Shown piece after piece: positions 12,698-23,065 of a stretch of 64,000 bases of DNA. How positions within the stretch are numbered: position 1 is the stretch's first letter; each line of letters begins with the position of its first letter. Source of the stretch: Dryococelus australis (lineage: Eukaryota; Arthropoda; Insecta; Phasmatodea; Phasmatidae); the NCBI GenBank assembly GCA_029891345.1, contig CM057006.1, forward strand, positions 46,505,556 through 46,569,555, written 5' to 3'. A model generated the notes under the pieces. The model searched no databases. It had not been told where the DNA came from and was given only the letters and a program-made list of their open reading frames with translations. The translations under genes were made by a program, and so were the position numbers.

Positions 12698-13121
12698 AAG
12701 GCTGTTCAGAATAAAGTGAGCACTTATGAAATCAACCTCTGAAGAAAGTCACTGCCCCTACCTGCGTATATTTTAACTGGCACACTGAGTGACATGCGCC
12801 CAGTAAAGTTGGTAACGATGGAGGGGAAGTAGTTCCGTTTCTTAACGTCGTATAAAAAGTGTTAGGTAACAATTTCTGATAACTTAAACTATCTCTTTCG
12901 CTTTCTGTTTTTTTTACTGCACCGAAGTGTAAAAATTAACAGATTTGTGAAATATTTACTTTTTAAAATAATTCCACAGTTTCACTTGAACGACACATGA
13001 CTTAAGTGATGAGACCCATGGCAATGTTAATCTTACATATAGCGGAATAATACACAAAGGGCATACAAATAGATTTTAAGCAGTGCTTTCAAAATTGCTC
13101 ATTTTACAGTGAATAGCATAT
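12698..13121 (+). mobile_element. MITE family A nested inside a C element
   Basis: A full-length family A copy with left end AGGCTGTTCAGAATAAAGTG and right end ATTTTACAGTGAATAGCATA. All A landmarks are present between. It lies within a family C element whose two halves flank it. Confidence 0.86.
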
Positions 13122-13250
13122 AAAATACAATTTTAACGAAAAATAAGATACTTTTATGTTACCTAGTTATAAAACACGCTTATGGTAAATTACATGTTTA
13201 GGAAATAACTAAACACCTCCGACATGGGGACATTTCTTACAAATCTTCGT
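13122..13250 (+). mobile_element. MITE family C, right part, decayed
   Basis: Sequence resumes the C consensus after the nested A element (TATAAAACACGCTTATGG, TTTAGGAAATAACTAAACAC, GACATGGGGACATTT). It then decays before the expected right terminal repeat, which is not visible. Confidence 0.65.
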
Positions 13251-13401
13251 AATGAAAATGTATGGCCAGAAATAAAGAAATCAAAAGTTATACATGACAT
13301 GGACGACTACTTAACGATTTTTTTTTTAATTTGTAGGGTTCCAAATATACCTGTATTTCCCCATGTGGGACTGAAATTATAAAATAATTTAATGTTTGAT
13401 T

Positions 13402-13627
13402 ATAGGCTGTTCACAGTAAAGTGAGCACTTTTTAAGGCCCTTCCAACACGTATTAACCACTAATAAATATATCTTATAGATGACTCAGGCTTGGGGGTGG
13501 TGGAATGTATTCACTGTATTTATTGGTCACATTGCAATGTTTATATTAAAAAGCAGCAGGAAGATTGGAATTGGATGGAAAGAAAAATTTAGAAGGGCCT
13601 TAAAAAAAAGTGAGCCTTCACTGTACT
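13402..13627 (-). mobile_element. MITE family B, full length
   Basis: A reverse-oriented family B copy of the subtype with GCAGCAGGAAGATTGGAA in the interior. The left end TATAGGCTGTTCACAGTAAA is good, and the right end is degraded (AGTGAGCCTTCACTGTAC). It closely resembles the copy at 54769. Confidence 0.8.
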
Positions 13628-13797
13628 ACCGGGTGTGAAAACTAGCCTATATAACGGTTACAGATGATCACTAACCTGGGAGAAAATAAGTTAGATTTAG
13701 GAAATAACTGATAAATGTCCTATGACATGACGAGCTTGGTTTTAATATTCACTCGAAATTAAGTATAGAATACGTAAACCCAATAGCAAGAAATTCC

Positions 13798-14410
13798 CCC
13801 AGACTATAACACGAACGCTAGCAAGCTACGTCGGAGGCGCCCACCTCCCGGAAGAACCTGGAGACGGCGTCCTCGGACAAGCGAGCGGTCAAGGACGCCT
13901 TCCCGCTCTCTCGGCGAAGGGACGAACTAGCCGATTGTAGACGCTGCGCGCCCCTCGCGCGTCCATCACGAGTGTGACAGCGCTACGCCCGAGCTTCCGC
14001 ACAACGCGTTATTTGTCTGGGCAACCAACGTTTACCCCCCACCCCCAGGGAAGGGGAAGATCTGGCCGCTCGCCCGACTATTTATTTGCGTTGAACGTCA
14101 GCCGGAAAAACTCGTTCGCGACAGAGCTGGGCGCCGACGCATTTTTTTTCTTTTTCCTTCTCGATTCGCTCTCGCAAGTAGGTGAAGGTCGGGAGGATGC
14201 TGTGTCCCTCTCCGCCGACGATCGTCCTTATTTACGACAAGACGGGCAAGAAGCGTCCTGGATGATCATTACGGGGCGCCAGGAATCTCCTCCCGAGGAG
14301 GAGGGAGGAGATATTCCTGCTGCTGTCGGCACGTGTCTCGTTACTTCACAACTGGAGGACGTTAAAACCCGTGGAACGAAACGGAAATGTAACTGGGCCA
14401 GCAAATAAAA
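13798..14410. other. GC/CpG-rich island of unknown function
   Basis: About 600 bases rich in CpG in an AT-rich neighbourhood. A plus-strand frame of 144 codons (13974-14408) crosses it; its product has a phenylalanine run from a T-rich stretch and an acidic middle, with no domain I recognise. An overlapping minus frame (14228-14425) is also open, so the frames may be compositional. The island could be a promoter, an exon or an old insertion; I cannot choose between these. Confidence 0.4.
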
Positions 14411-14504
14411 TAACGCAAAGCGCATTCATCATACATGACCACGAAGTAAACAATAATTACATACTTCATCAAGGATGCAATTTAGGTGGAAATAAGCGTG
14501 GCTT

Positions 14505-14896
14505 AAGGGCTGTTCACGATAAAGTGAGCACTATTGAAATCAACCTTACAAAAAAGTCACTACCCCAACCTGCATCTTTTTATTTTAACGGACGCACGGA
14601 GTGACATGCGCCCAGTGAAGTTGGTACTGATGGCTGGAAAGTAGTTCCACATCTCAAAAGTCTAATAAAAAGTGTTAGGTAACCATTTATGATGGCTTAA
14701 ATTATTTCTTTCGCTTTCTGTTTTTTAATGCACGGAAGTGTAAAAAATGACCCGTTTCGCTTGACCGAAGCATGAATAAAGTGATCAGCCCCATGGTAGA
14801 GTTAACTTTACATAAGCCGGAAAAATACACAACGTGCATACAAGTAGATCTTGAGCAGGGCTTTCAAAAGTGCTCATTTTACCGCGAACAGTCTAT
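14505..14896 (+). mobile_element. MITE family A, nearly full length
   Basis: Left terminus GGGCTGTTCACGATAAAGTG, right terminus CATTTTACCGCGAACAGTCT. The interior matches family A throughout, with a short deletion near the middle that makes it about 390 bp. Confidence 0.88.
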
Positions 14897-15482
14897 AAAA
14901 ACAGTAATTTGCAAAACGTCAGAAACTATGCATATGTTTATTACGTTATAACAATAGAAACACTTACCTCGTAAACATAACAGTAGGCAAGTTACACAGG
15001 CATAATGTGGAACAGGTCTACAATTGCGCAACGATCTAGTACAGAATCGTCGTATAAATTGCTATTTATTAAAAGTGACATTTTTGTAACCACATCGAAG
15101 TAATAAATAGAATAAAAATATTTCGGCTGTTCCCAAGTTTAAAATGTTTAAAAATGAATGAATTTCCATAGTATTTTTGGCGTTGGCAACACGACTGTGA
15201 ACAGTGGCTTGAAAGAGGGCCTACCGATTGTCGCTCTCTTGATTTTAGAACAGATCTTGACACTGATGCGTGAAGCTCACCCTTATTGACTGATTTAATT
15301 CGGGGAACAGCCGCAACGCGCTGCTATAAAACTAATCATACTAGTGCTAGTTGCATGCAAAGCATAAGATAATTATATTATTTATTTCTAAAAAGTTTGG
15401 TAGCTTACGAAAATCACAAGGACGATATATTTGAAAACCGTATATTGTATGGCGGTGGTGTTATAGATGGAAGTAAGCAGCA
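14897..15482. other. AT-rich non-coding sequence
   Basis: Nothing recognisable is visible in this interval. Confidence 0.4.
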
Positions 15483-15817
15483 TACATTAAATATGGGGCA
15501 GACCGATCTCGCTGGCTGCGCACGACCAGTCTCCGTGTCCCAACAGTGAACTGCTTTTCTGCCATCCCAAGTATCAAAAACGGCGTGGATTGGTCTTGAG
15601 GTTAGAATACTGTGTAGTAAAGAAGTGCTTTGGGATGTTTGTACACTTCCTCCAGCCAATTCGTAACGCATTTCATTTACATAATAGTGCTTGTCTTTTG
15701 AAAATTAAGAAATAAACAAACACGTTCATCACTGTTAGCATTGTGACTCCTGACAGTTATCTTCCTTTGCGGTAGGTCAATGTTGGGTACATGCGCAGAA
15801 GACGCATCTTCTAAACC
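15483..15817 (+). mobile_element. Inverted-repeat element family D, copy 2
   Basis: This matches copy 1 from the left terminal region (GGGGCAGACCGATCTCGC) through the shared GGTCAATGTTGGGTACAT block. The right terminus is degraded to GACGCATCTTCTAAAC. Confidence 0.72.
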
Positions 15818-16280
15818 ACGGCCAGAAGAAAGGTCTGGACACTCGCCTATCAAACAATGTTAGCGAATTGACCCCCTTATTGACTGATATAGTTCACGCA
15901 GTAGCCGCAGAGAGCTGCAAGCAAACTAATGTTGTTAGCGTTGCTGGTATAGGGATTAACACCATAGATTTATGCACGTCATTTTCCCATTTTAAGAAAA
16001 CATTGCAATTCCCATCGCTATGCCAGCCATGTAAACATCACTACTTCGGTAGCAGCGCTCTGTGGCTGGGTTCATGAACTAAATGGGTCAATAAAAGCGT
16101 CAACTTTTCAAGCTAGTGTCCGAACCTGTCTCCTACGGCCGTGGTCCAAACTACTCTGATAGCAGCGCTCTGCGGCTACTTCAAGAACTAGATCAGTCAA
16201 TAGGAACGACAACTCGCGAACGACGGTAGATTGGCAAGCGATCGCTCGTCCCGACCGAGCATATCACATGACGTAAGCTT
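15818..16280. other. Non-coding sequence with a diverged internal duplication
   Basis: Two similar stretches occur, around 16047-16102 and 16155-16215. Each has a GTAGCAGCGCTCT-like block, a GAACTA block and a GTCAATA block. No gene is seen. Confidence 0.45.
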
Positions 16281-16852
16281 AGTATACACGGTCATCTTTC
16301 TTGTACAAGAAAGTGAAGACAAAGGTGAACAAGAAATTGAACACTAAGTGCCTACTAGCTAGCGAGCAAGAAAGTAGATGGTTGATGTCAACTATGTATG
16401 ATTTGGAAGCAGTTTTTGGAGTTTTGGGGGTAATTTATGCATTATCAATAGCATTTGCCAAACAAAAGAAAAAATATTTAGTTCAATCAAACATATTTCA
16501 AGCACTAATGTATACAAATGTATAAAATGTAAAATTACTCACAGAAAAAAAAGACAAACCTACCTATTTTTAAAAAAATTCACACACAATTATTTACGAT
16601 AGTGGGACTATTAAACACTTTATCGTATTAAAAACATTATTAACACAGCTTCTTATTGCCAACATCAACAAAATATATGTTCTGTTTACATTCAACTTGT
16701 AGAAGAAGGATGGTGAAAAATAGGACCGTCCCTGTATGGCACTAGTTAGTATACCAGCTCTTGTGTGCTAGTAACCAACATAGCATACTCGGCGGCCGTT
16801 CACACGATACAAGTGCTCACTTTCTTGTACAAGAAAGGTGCCCGTGTGCACT
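16281..16852 (+). mobile_element. Inverted-repeat element G, possibly PIF/Harbinger-derived
   Basis: A 572 bp element with ~40 bp terminal inverted repeats. Each repeat contains the perfect 18 bp palindrome CTTTCTTGTACAAGAAAG (16296-16313 and 16820-16837). The interior keeps an open frame (16301-16525) with a hydrophobic stretch followed by KQKKKYLV and an IFQA motif. This resembles the start of PIF/Harbinger nuclease proteins, where a K/R-rich segment precedes a WVHPIF-like motif. The superfamily assignment is inference; the inverted repeats are directly visible. Confidence 0.6.
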
Positions 16853-16888
16853 AGGCTGTAAGCACAAGAGAAGGAAGGGGCTACTCAC

Positions 16889-17003
16889 TCGCTGCGATAG
16901 TCGTCGTCCTCGTTGTGGACGCCATCGCTGTGCGGTTTCTCCTCGCTCTCTCGCACCGGGTCTGGCCGCTTGTCGGCACGAACACCCGCCACCGGCCGAT
17001 CAC
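16889..17003 (-). CDS. Candidate internal exon of an unidentified host gene
   Basis: On the minus strand a 115 bp GC-rich segment is bounded by a good acceptor (TGTGTTAGCAG before base 17003) and a strong donor (GTGAGT just after base 16889). The frame between them is open, entering with two bases to finish a codon and leaving with two bases of the next. The peptide is hydrophilic, with residues such as RPDPVRESEEKPHSDG followed by an acidic NEDDDYRSE. This composition suits a cytoplasmic or linker region. I do not recognise the protein. No partner exon is evident in the window, so introns would be long. The plus-strand frame over the same bases is a shadow. Confidence 0.45.
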
Positions 17004-17067
17004 CTGCTAACACACCACACAGCACGCTCACACAGAGGCCGTGCGTCATGACACCACAACTACACAC

Positions 17068-17265
17068 TATTCACTCTGAAGTGAAGTGAGCACTTTTCAA
17101 AAGTCCTCTCATTTGGAATAATAGCCAATAAATATATTTTATTTTAGTCTTGGGTGTTAACTTCCGAGTGTGGTGAAATACACACACTGTGTTTATCTAT
17201 CAGGGCTGAAAGAAAAAAGTAACCAAGAGTCTCAAAAGTGCTCACTTTACCGTGAACAGCCTATA
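17068..17265 (-). mobile_element. MITE family B
   Basis: A reverse-oriented B copy of about 198 bp. The right terminus CTTTACCGTGAACAGCCTAT is excellent and the left is degraded (GAAGTGAAGTGAGCACTTTT). Interior blocks CATTTGGAATAATAGCCAAT and AACTTCCGAGTGTGG identify the family. Confidence 0.8.
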
Positions 17266-17276
17266 CTAAATAACTA

Positions 17277-17540
17277 CAATCTGTTAACGGTTTCTTCACA
17301 CTTTTTTAAATTAAACCTAAATCTCCCAATGCATAATGTGTGTGGTTGTCTCCTATACGTGTCATCTACCACATGCGTTACACATTTTTGTAAACATAAA
17401 TGAAGTTTCACTAATATTCTACATATAAATTAATTCTAATATTTCATTTGTAACAAATACGAACAAAATAGGGGGAAAATACGTGTGTTAGTAATTTTAC
17501 GCAATGTTCATTGTGTCCCATTCAATTGCCAAGGAGCAAG
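17277..17540 (-). mobile_element. MITE family C, degraded
   Basis: Adjacent to a B copy, this starts with a decayed C terminus (AATCTGTTAACGGTTTCTTC) and follows the reverse C consensus (a TGTTTGGTTG-like block, CATTTGTAACAAATAC) with many changes. The far end is uncertain. Confidence 0.5.
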
Positions 17541-17929
17541 ATTAACGTAACGCTGAACGAACCACTTTTCCTTATTTGAAACAGACGCAGTAGTTGCAGC
17601 ATACATTTTATATTAACTATGGTCTCATGCTGCTGAAAATAATTTCTTGTATAATATATGCATTTACTGACGCTGGCGTGAATCCATACAGTGTAAAGCC
17701 ATATACAGACGGACACTCTTGTATTCAAGTCCCATACACATACTGTACACACAGTGGTAGCATTTGAATGTTGAAACATGCCACACATTTCCACCACAAC
17801 ACACTAGGATTTTGCAAACCAACAAATAACTAATACAGAATTAAAGTCTGTTTTCTACTCTCAAATTAACAGTGCCAGCACAAATAAATGTACGGGAACT
17901 TCATAAACATATTCAAAGCAATTGCAAAC

Positions 17930-18092
17930 AAACTACTTGTACAGGAAGGTGAACGAAAACTAGAATATGCTCTAAATGATTCTAGCTAGCACGTAAGCCG
18001 CTTGCAAACAAGTTAGTAGGCCACACGATGCAAGTTGAATTGAACAAGAAAAGGTGTACACTTTCTACAATAAAATGAACCGTGTGTAACAG
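17930..18092 (+). mobile_element. Relative of element G, decayed
   Basis: Contains CTTGTACAGGAAGGTGAA at the left, and at the right CACACGATGCAAGTT followed by AACAAGAAAAGGTG and CCGTGTGT. These match the order of blocks at the ends of element G at 16281-16852. It is shorter and has lost the palindromes. Confidence 0.45.
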
Positions 18093-18097
18093 GCTCA

Positions 18098-18300
18098 AGG
18101 CTGACACAACCAGACGTGTGTGATGTGAAAACCGCACGAAGTTCTCGGTTCGATCCGTGGCACTGCAAGCAGGGGATATTTTCGGAAGGGTGTCGGGTCG
18201 GGTCGGTGCAGTGGGTGATACGGCTCTGTGGTTATTTGCGCCCCGGTAAACCCCTGCCAAAATCGGCAAGCCCCAAGGTCGTCGGCGTGTCCCTGTGACG
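18098..18300 (+). repeat. Possible tRNA-derived SINE
   Basis: A well-formed B-box, GGTTCGATCC (18148-18157), lies ~50 bases into a GC-rich ~200 bp block. A possible degenerate A-box sits upstream (GGCTGACACAACCAG). The body is unlike the other SINEs in the window. No target-site duplication was found. Confidence 0.45.
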
Positions 18301-18621
18301 TCTCCAAAGATGCACGCTTCATCGTGCTCTACTTGAGCGCGGGGAAACGATGCACGTCAGTCACAAGGCCTTGGATTATGACCTTTAGGGGCCCGAAGCA
18401 CTTATGATTTTTGTGCCCCTACGGTATACATATAATTCAAAATTTAAACAATAACACTTAAATTAAAACAGTATTTTCATTATTGAAACAAAACTCATTA
18501 AGAGGGAAAACAATGTTTATTTTTGCATCATTCCATGTTATTTATATTCGAAAAGGTTTCTCCTAATTGAAACTTATTTTATCATATCCTCAAAACTTAT
18601 TTTACTAAACACATCTGCTTC

Positions 18622-18735
18622 TATAGACCATTCACGGTTACTTCCAACTTTTCTGAAGCCCTGCTAAAGACCTACTTTCAGGATATTCTTCCGCCTCATG
18701 CAGACTAACCAAGTCTCGAAAATTACACCCTGAGG
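18622..18735 (+). mobile_element. MITE family C, left fragment
   Basis: Begins at CTATAGACCATTCACGGTTA, runs through GAAGCCCTGCTAAAGACCTA and ATTCTTCCGCCTCATGCAGA, and stops at a run of about 13 G (18737-18749). Confidence 0.75.
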
Positions 18736-18886
18736 CGGGGGGGGGGGGGTTACCCCACTTTTAAGGTTTTCGGTGGTAAACCGGTAGATCAGGTAGTGTC
18801 GCCCTAAACTTCACTGCATGTAAAAATAATACGCAAAATAAATAAGACGGGTAGTTTAGAAAGCAGAAATTACAAAGGAATAAGTA

Positions 18887-19126
18887 TAGGCTGTTCACCG
18901 TAAAGTCAGCGCAATTTAAGGCTCTGCTAACTTTTCGCTTTCAACCAATTTCTGTCTTTCTGCCAGTTCTAAATATAAACATTACTGTGTGTCTGATAAC
19001 AAGAGTGTATACATTTCATCACTCTCAAAAGTTAAAGTGTGATGCTGCAATGAAATATATTTATTAGTGGTTAATCGCTGTTGGGTGGGCCTTAAAAAGT
19101 GATCACTTTACCGTGAATAGCCTATA
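18887..19126 (+). mobile_element. MITE family B, full length
   Basis: Left end TAGGCTGTTCACCGTAAAGT, right end TCACTTTACCGTGAATAGCC. The interior carries the TTATTAGTGGTTAAT block of this B subtype. Confidence 0.85.
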
Positions 19127-19376
19127 GAAGGTATAAAACGCAGACGGACAGGAAGCACACCTTGTGCGCGTCCTTGGAGGTCGGAGCTGAGGTCAAGGAA
19201 TGGTTGTGAGTCAGAGAGAGGACGCAATCCGTGTACGGTGAGTGGCACAAAGGAAGAGCGAGTACGTGCGGGCTTGTTAAGGCTAGAGCCAGGGCCTACC
19301 CCGGCGGCATGACAAGTGACCCGCCTACTGTACACGCGCCACTGATGGGCTGCACCGCCCACTTATATCGCCAGGT
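19127..19376. other. GC-rich unassigned segment
   Basis: A moderately GC-rich stretch between two MITEs, with overlapping open frames on both strands (minus 19108-19362, plus 19231-19413). Neither frame matches a family I know, and neither has clear splice signals. Confidence 0.35.
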
Positions 19377-19797
19377 GTATAATCCATTCCGACGTTTCAA
19401 CACAAACCTTTGAAAAATCATCCCATGTATTACGTATTTAGTTATTTCCTAACTATGCCGTGTATCAAGCGTTTTATACCTCTGTAAACACAGGCGTATC
19501 GAATTTTTCGTTAAATTTAGGTTTTACCTATATTGTATTGTATTTAAACATAATATTTATTTTATAATGAACACGAATAAAAACAGTGAGAAATAATCTG
19601 TGTTGGTAGCACCTAGTAATAAATAGTTCTCGTGCAAAATAATATTACAACTAAGTGCGCAGTAAAGCGGTGCGTTTCTTCTGGTGTAATTTTCCGGACT
19701 TAGTTACGCTTAATTTGCACGGGGCGGAGGAATATCCTGGAAGTAGAACTTTAGCACGGCTTCAGAGTAGTGTGAAGTAACCGTGAATGGATTATAG
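19377..19797 (-). mobile_element. MITE family C, full length
   Basis: A complete reverse-oriented C element with both termini, from TATAATCCATTCCGACGTTT to AAGTAACCGTGAATGGATTA. Interior blocks include TATTTAGTTATTTCCTAAC, AAGCGTTTTATACC and GGAGGAATATCCTGGAAG. Confidence 0.88.
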
Positions 19798-20560
19798 CTG
19801 TCATCTCCACGTCTGTCATCAATGAACTTGGTGTACTGTGTACAAGGATACCAAATTACCACAAAACGAAAGAAGAAGTTACTTCCAACGACCCAAGCAA
19901 CACACACACACACACACAACAAAAAATAACGAATACTAACAAAATCCTTTAATTACACAACGATACTACATTCAAATCTGTACATGAACAATCACGCTGT
20001 CGAAAATTAAAACCTCTTTACGGATAGTGGTTTCATACGATGCCAAAATAATTATATTAACAATTTCTTTGTATCTAAGACTTTTTGTTCCCAAATGCAA
20101 AGTAATTATTACTATGGGTAGGAATAATTTATTCTTTAACCCAACACGTGTGTTTTTATCTATAGAATTAATTTATAAATGTTATATAGAATTTCCTCAA
20201 CGTATAAAAATGCAATGCATTAGAACGCTATCTAGGAAAAAACATAATATTAAAATTATAAACAAAAACTGGAAATCAAATTCTAGCAAACATACTGTTG
20301 GTACTTAACAGAAGTAAAGCATTCACGAAAAAACAGTACCAATCTATACAAAGTAATACGAAAATTCAGAACTGATACAAAGAATTAATTAGTCTAAGGA
20401 TTAGGTAACTGATCTAGTACGAAACAACGATGACGACAATAACACATGACTGCATGACAGACTAAATACATGTTGACCACAACTTTAACCAGTTACCACC
20501 CTCAGCAGATAACAGAATCGTGATGTCTCACAGCGACACTCTACGAGCGTGCATACCTTC
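19798..20560. other. AT-rich non-coding sequence
   Basis: A short (CA)n run lies at about 19903-19918. No gene is supported; the 93-codon frame at 20027 is AT-rich and featureless. Confidence 0.45.
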
Positions 20561-20983
20561 TATAGGCTGTTTACGGTAAAATGAGCACTTTTGAAAGCCC
20601 TGCTTAATATCTATTGTATGCACGTTACGTATTCTTCCGCCATATGTAAAATTACATTGCCATGGACCTCATCACTTTATTCATGCGTTGGTCAGGTGAA
20701 ACTGTTAAATTATTAAAAAAGTAAATATTTTACAAAACCGCCTTCGGTTTTATACTTTGATGCATTTAAAAAAAACAGAAGCGAAAGAAATAATTTAAGT
20801 TATCAAAATTGTTACCTCACACTTTATATACGACTTTAAAATATGGAACTACTTTCCATTCATCGTTGTCAACTTTACTGGGCACGTGCCACTCAGTGCA
20901 CCCGTTAAAATAAATGTAGGCAGGGGCAGCAACTTTTTCCTGCGATTTATTTCAAAAGTGTTAACTTTATCGTGAACAGACTT
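20561..20983 (-). mobile_element. MITE family A, full length
   Basis: A reverse-oriented A copy with left end TATAGGCTGTTTACGGTAAA and right end TAACTTTATCGTGAACAGAC. All A landmarks are present in reverse order. Confidence 0.88.
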
Positions 20984-21854
20984 AGCCAGGGACTACTCCA
21001 CATTTCAGTATGCATGTAATTCAACGCGTTATGCCAAATGCCCCCACGAGTGCTGTCCACGAAACCTCACTTCCTCGCACCTAGGTACAGTGCTAATAAA
21101 TAGAGACCACACACAACATGCATCTGCGCAAATATCTATAAAGGTTTGTTGCATGTTAAAGCGCGTTTTTTACGCTACACGGTTGTGTACACAAGTACAA
21201 AATAATACGGGACGTCAATCATTACATCTGACTCCAAGGCACTTTAGTACCAACACCGAGGTCTTTAACTGGCATGTTGGAGTTGGGCCACGGCCTATCA
21301 CTCAAGTCTGCCTGCCTCTCATGAACCCACGACCCTGTACCACTTTGTGATGAATATTGACTAAGTCAAAGCGGAAACCAATGGATACGAAATTACATGC
21401 TTAAGCAATTTTCTTCCAAAGAGTCAAATTCACTTACATGTTTGGCGACAAATCTGCACAGAAAATCAAAGTGAAATGCAGTAAAATTATACCGCGCGCC
21501 ACTGAAGTGATAATTTCTCGGTATTGAAATACGTCAATTTTATAAATATTTAGATGTTTACTCGTTACCATAAATCACTGACCAAGGGCAATGGCCAGAT
21601 ATCACGGATAACAAATTGCGTCAACACATCATTACTTAGAATTTTGCGATAGGAACACACACGTACTTTCCAGTCACGTGATACTGATCTTGAAAAAAAT
21701 ACACCTACATCCACTGTATCCTTCAATATTCCAGGAAATCACACATTTGTGAAAAATGCAACACCAAGCATACATGCTACTAAAATGAACTTTATACCAC
21801 TGATTAGGCACATGACAATACACAACTGATTAGGATTACAGAATTGTAAATTAT
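20984..21854. other. Non-coding sequence upstream of the Tc1 remnant
   Basis: No recognisable feature. The terminal repeat of the neighbouring Tc1-like element was not identified here. Confidence 0.4.
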
Positions 21855-22612
21855 ATCTGTCCTTGAGAATTCCGTACGGTGTAAGCCCCAACGTGCTGCA
21901 ACCCAACCAGAGCCCCTAAACGTCGTGGCATGGAATCAAAGAGGACCTGGATATGTTCCTGGGGAATCTCCCTCCGCGCGGTTTGTATGCGAGTCCACAA
22001 CGCATCAACAGTAGTTGCTGGAGGTCCATGACGAATAAGTCGCCGACCAACCATATCCTAGATATGTTCGATCGGTGACATGTCAGGCGAACGTGCCGGC
22101 CAGAGAAGTAATGGTAACCGTCGTTCACTGAAGAAGGCTTGCACATTCCTCGCCACATGTGGCCGGGCATTGTACTCCTCAAATATGACATGTCGAGTCG
22201 CCTGAAGGAGGGGAGGCAATACCTCGGGCTCTAAAACCTGCCTGATCTTACGGTTCATGTTCAGATTACTCTCAATATGTAGGAGTCGAGATTGCATGTT
22301 GTATCCAATTGGCTTTTCTCCGTTGTGCCGCTCAACCACGCAGGATGCCAGATTGCGGTCACCATGGTAGCGTTTAACACGTATGCGGCCAACACTGTAG
22401 GACAGGTTGAAGCGAGATTCGTCCGAAAACACTACATTTTGCCACTCAGCACGCCAGCGACGGCGTTCACGTGCTCATTGCAGTCTGAGGCATTTGTGGT
22501 TTCTGTACAATGGAAGCCGACGCAATGGCATGTGTGCCACCAGTCCAGCCCGCAGCAGACTGCGTCGAACCGTCGACGCAGACAGGTCCACACCCGTTGC
22601 AGTGCTCTAGTG

Positions 22613-22655
22613 TCGAGCTAACACTGTGGACGCCTCGTCCACAGTGTTAGCTCGA
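22613..22655. repeat. Perfect 19-bp hairpin inside the Tc1 remnant
   Basis: Arms of 19 bases (left arm starting TCGAGCTAACACTGTGGAC, 22613-22631; right arm 22637-22655) surround the loop GCCTC. On the minus strand the hairpin reads in frame as ANTVDEASTVLA within the transposase. Confidence 0.95.
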
Positions 22656-22850
22656 TCTGTATAGTTATTAAAAACTAATATAATTATGATGTATCTTACT
22701 GTGGTAACAATTATCTTTAAAATTATTATGATGTGATCGTGAAAGAAGATTAATTGTTCTATTAAAGGAGATGCTCTATCTTGTAAATATAAATTAGGTC
22801 AAGTAGTTATTTCTAATAAAAACTTAATCTTTATATATAGCTGTCCGTTA
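22656..22850. mobile_element. AT-rich ~195 bp insertion in the Tc1 remnant
   Basis: This segment interrupts otherwise continuous transposase homology. Its edges show CTGTATAG on the left and TATAGCTGT on the right, compatible with a short CTGT duplication. Composition is very AT-rich compared with the surrounding GC-richer transposase. I do not recognise the family; a nuclear copy of mitochondrial DNA is an untested alternative. Confidence 0.5.
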
Positions 22851-23065
22851 CGGCCATGCGGACAAGATGGCGGCCATCCCGTGCTATGGTCACATTGCGT
22901 GGTCCAGTACCAGCTTGTCGCTGCGTACGACCCTTTTCTACATCTACTGGTGCCCAACACGCATCACTGTCGTAGCAGCATGCTCTGCACGTGCCGAAAT
23001 GTCGAGCTGTGACAAACCCGATTCCCGGAGACCGATCATTCTGCCCCGTACAAACTCACACATGT

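Larger units (their letters stand above)
21855..23065 (-). pseudogene. Tc1-like transposase, degraded and interrupted
   Basis: The minus strand carries, in order, a helix-turn-helix start (LRESGLSQLDISARA, start codon near 23039), a stop- and frameshift-ridden middle, and the DDE catalytic domain (22432 downwards). The first catalytic aspartate is in VFSDESRFN-like sequence. The second position reads EEYNARPHVA, where Tc1 families have QQDNARPH, so the catalytic Asp is replaced by Tyr. The third lies in SPDMSPIEH. The end contains a helix region with EIPQEHIQVLFDSMPRRL. A ~195 bp AT-rich segment (22656-22850) splits the gene between MAVTD and the following helix. Several frameshifts separate the pieces. 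The enzyme would be inactive. Confidence 0.9.

Noticed and set aside
16761..17051. 96-codon plus-strand frame over the candidate exon
   Set aside because: The splice signals and residue composition favour the minus strand; the plus frame is a shadow in GC-rich DNA.
22292..22621. 109-codon plus-strand frame
   Set aside because: It is the antisense of the Tc1-like transposase, which has clear motifs on the minus strand.
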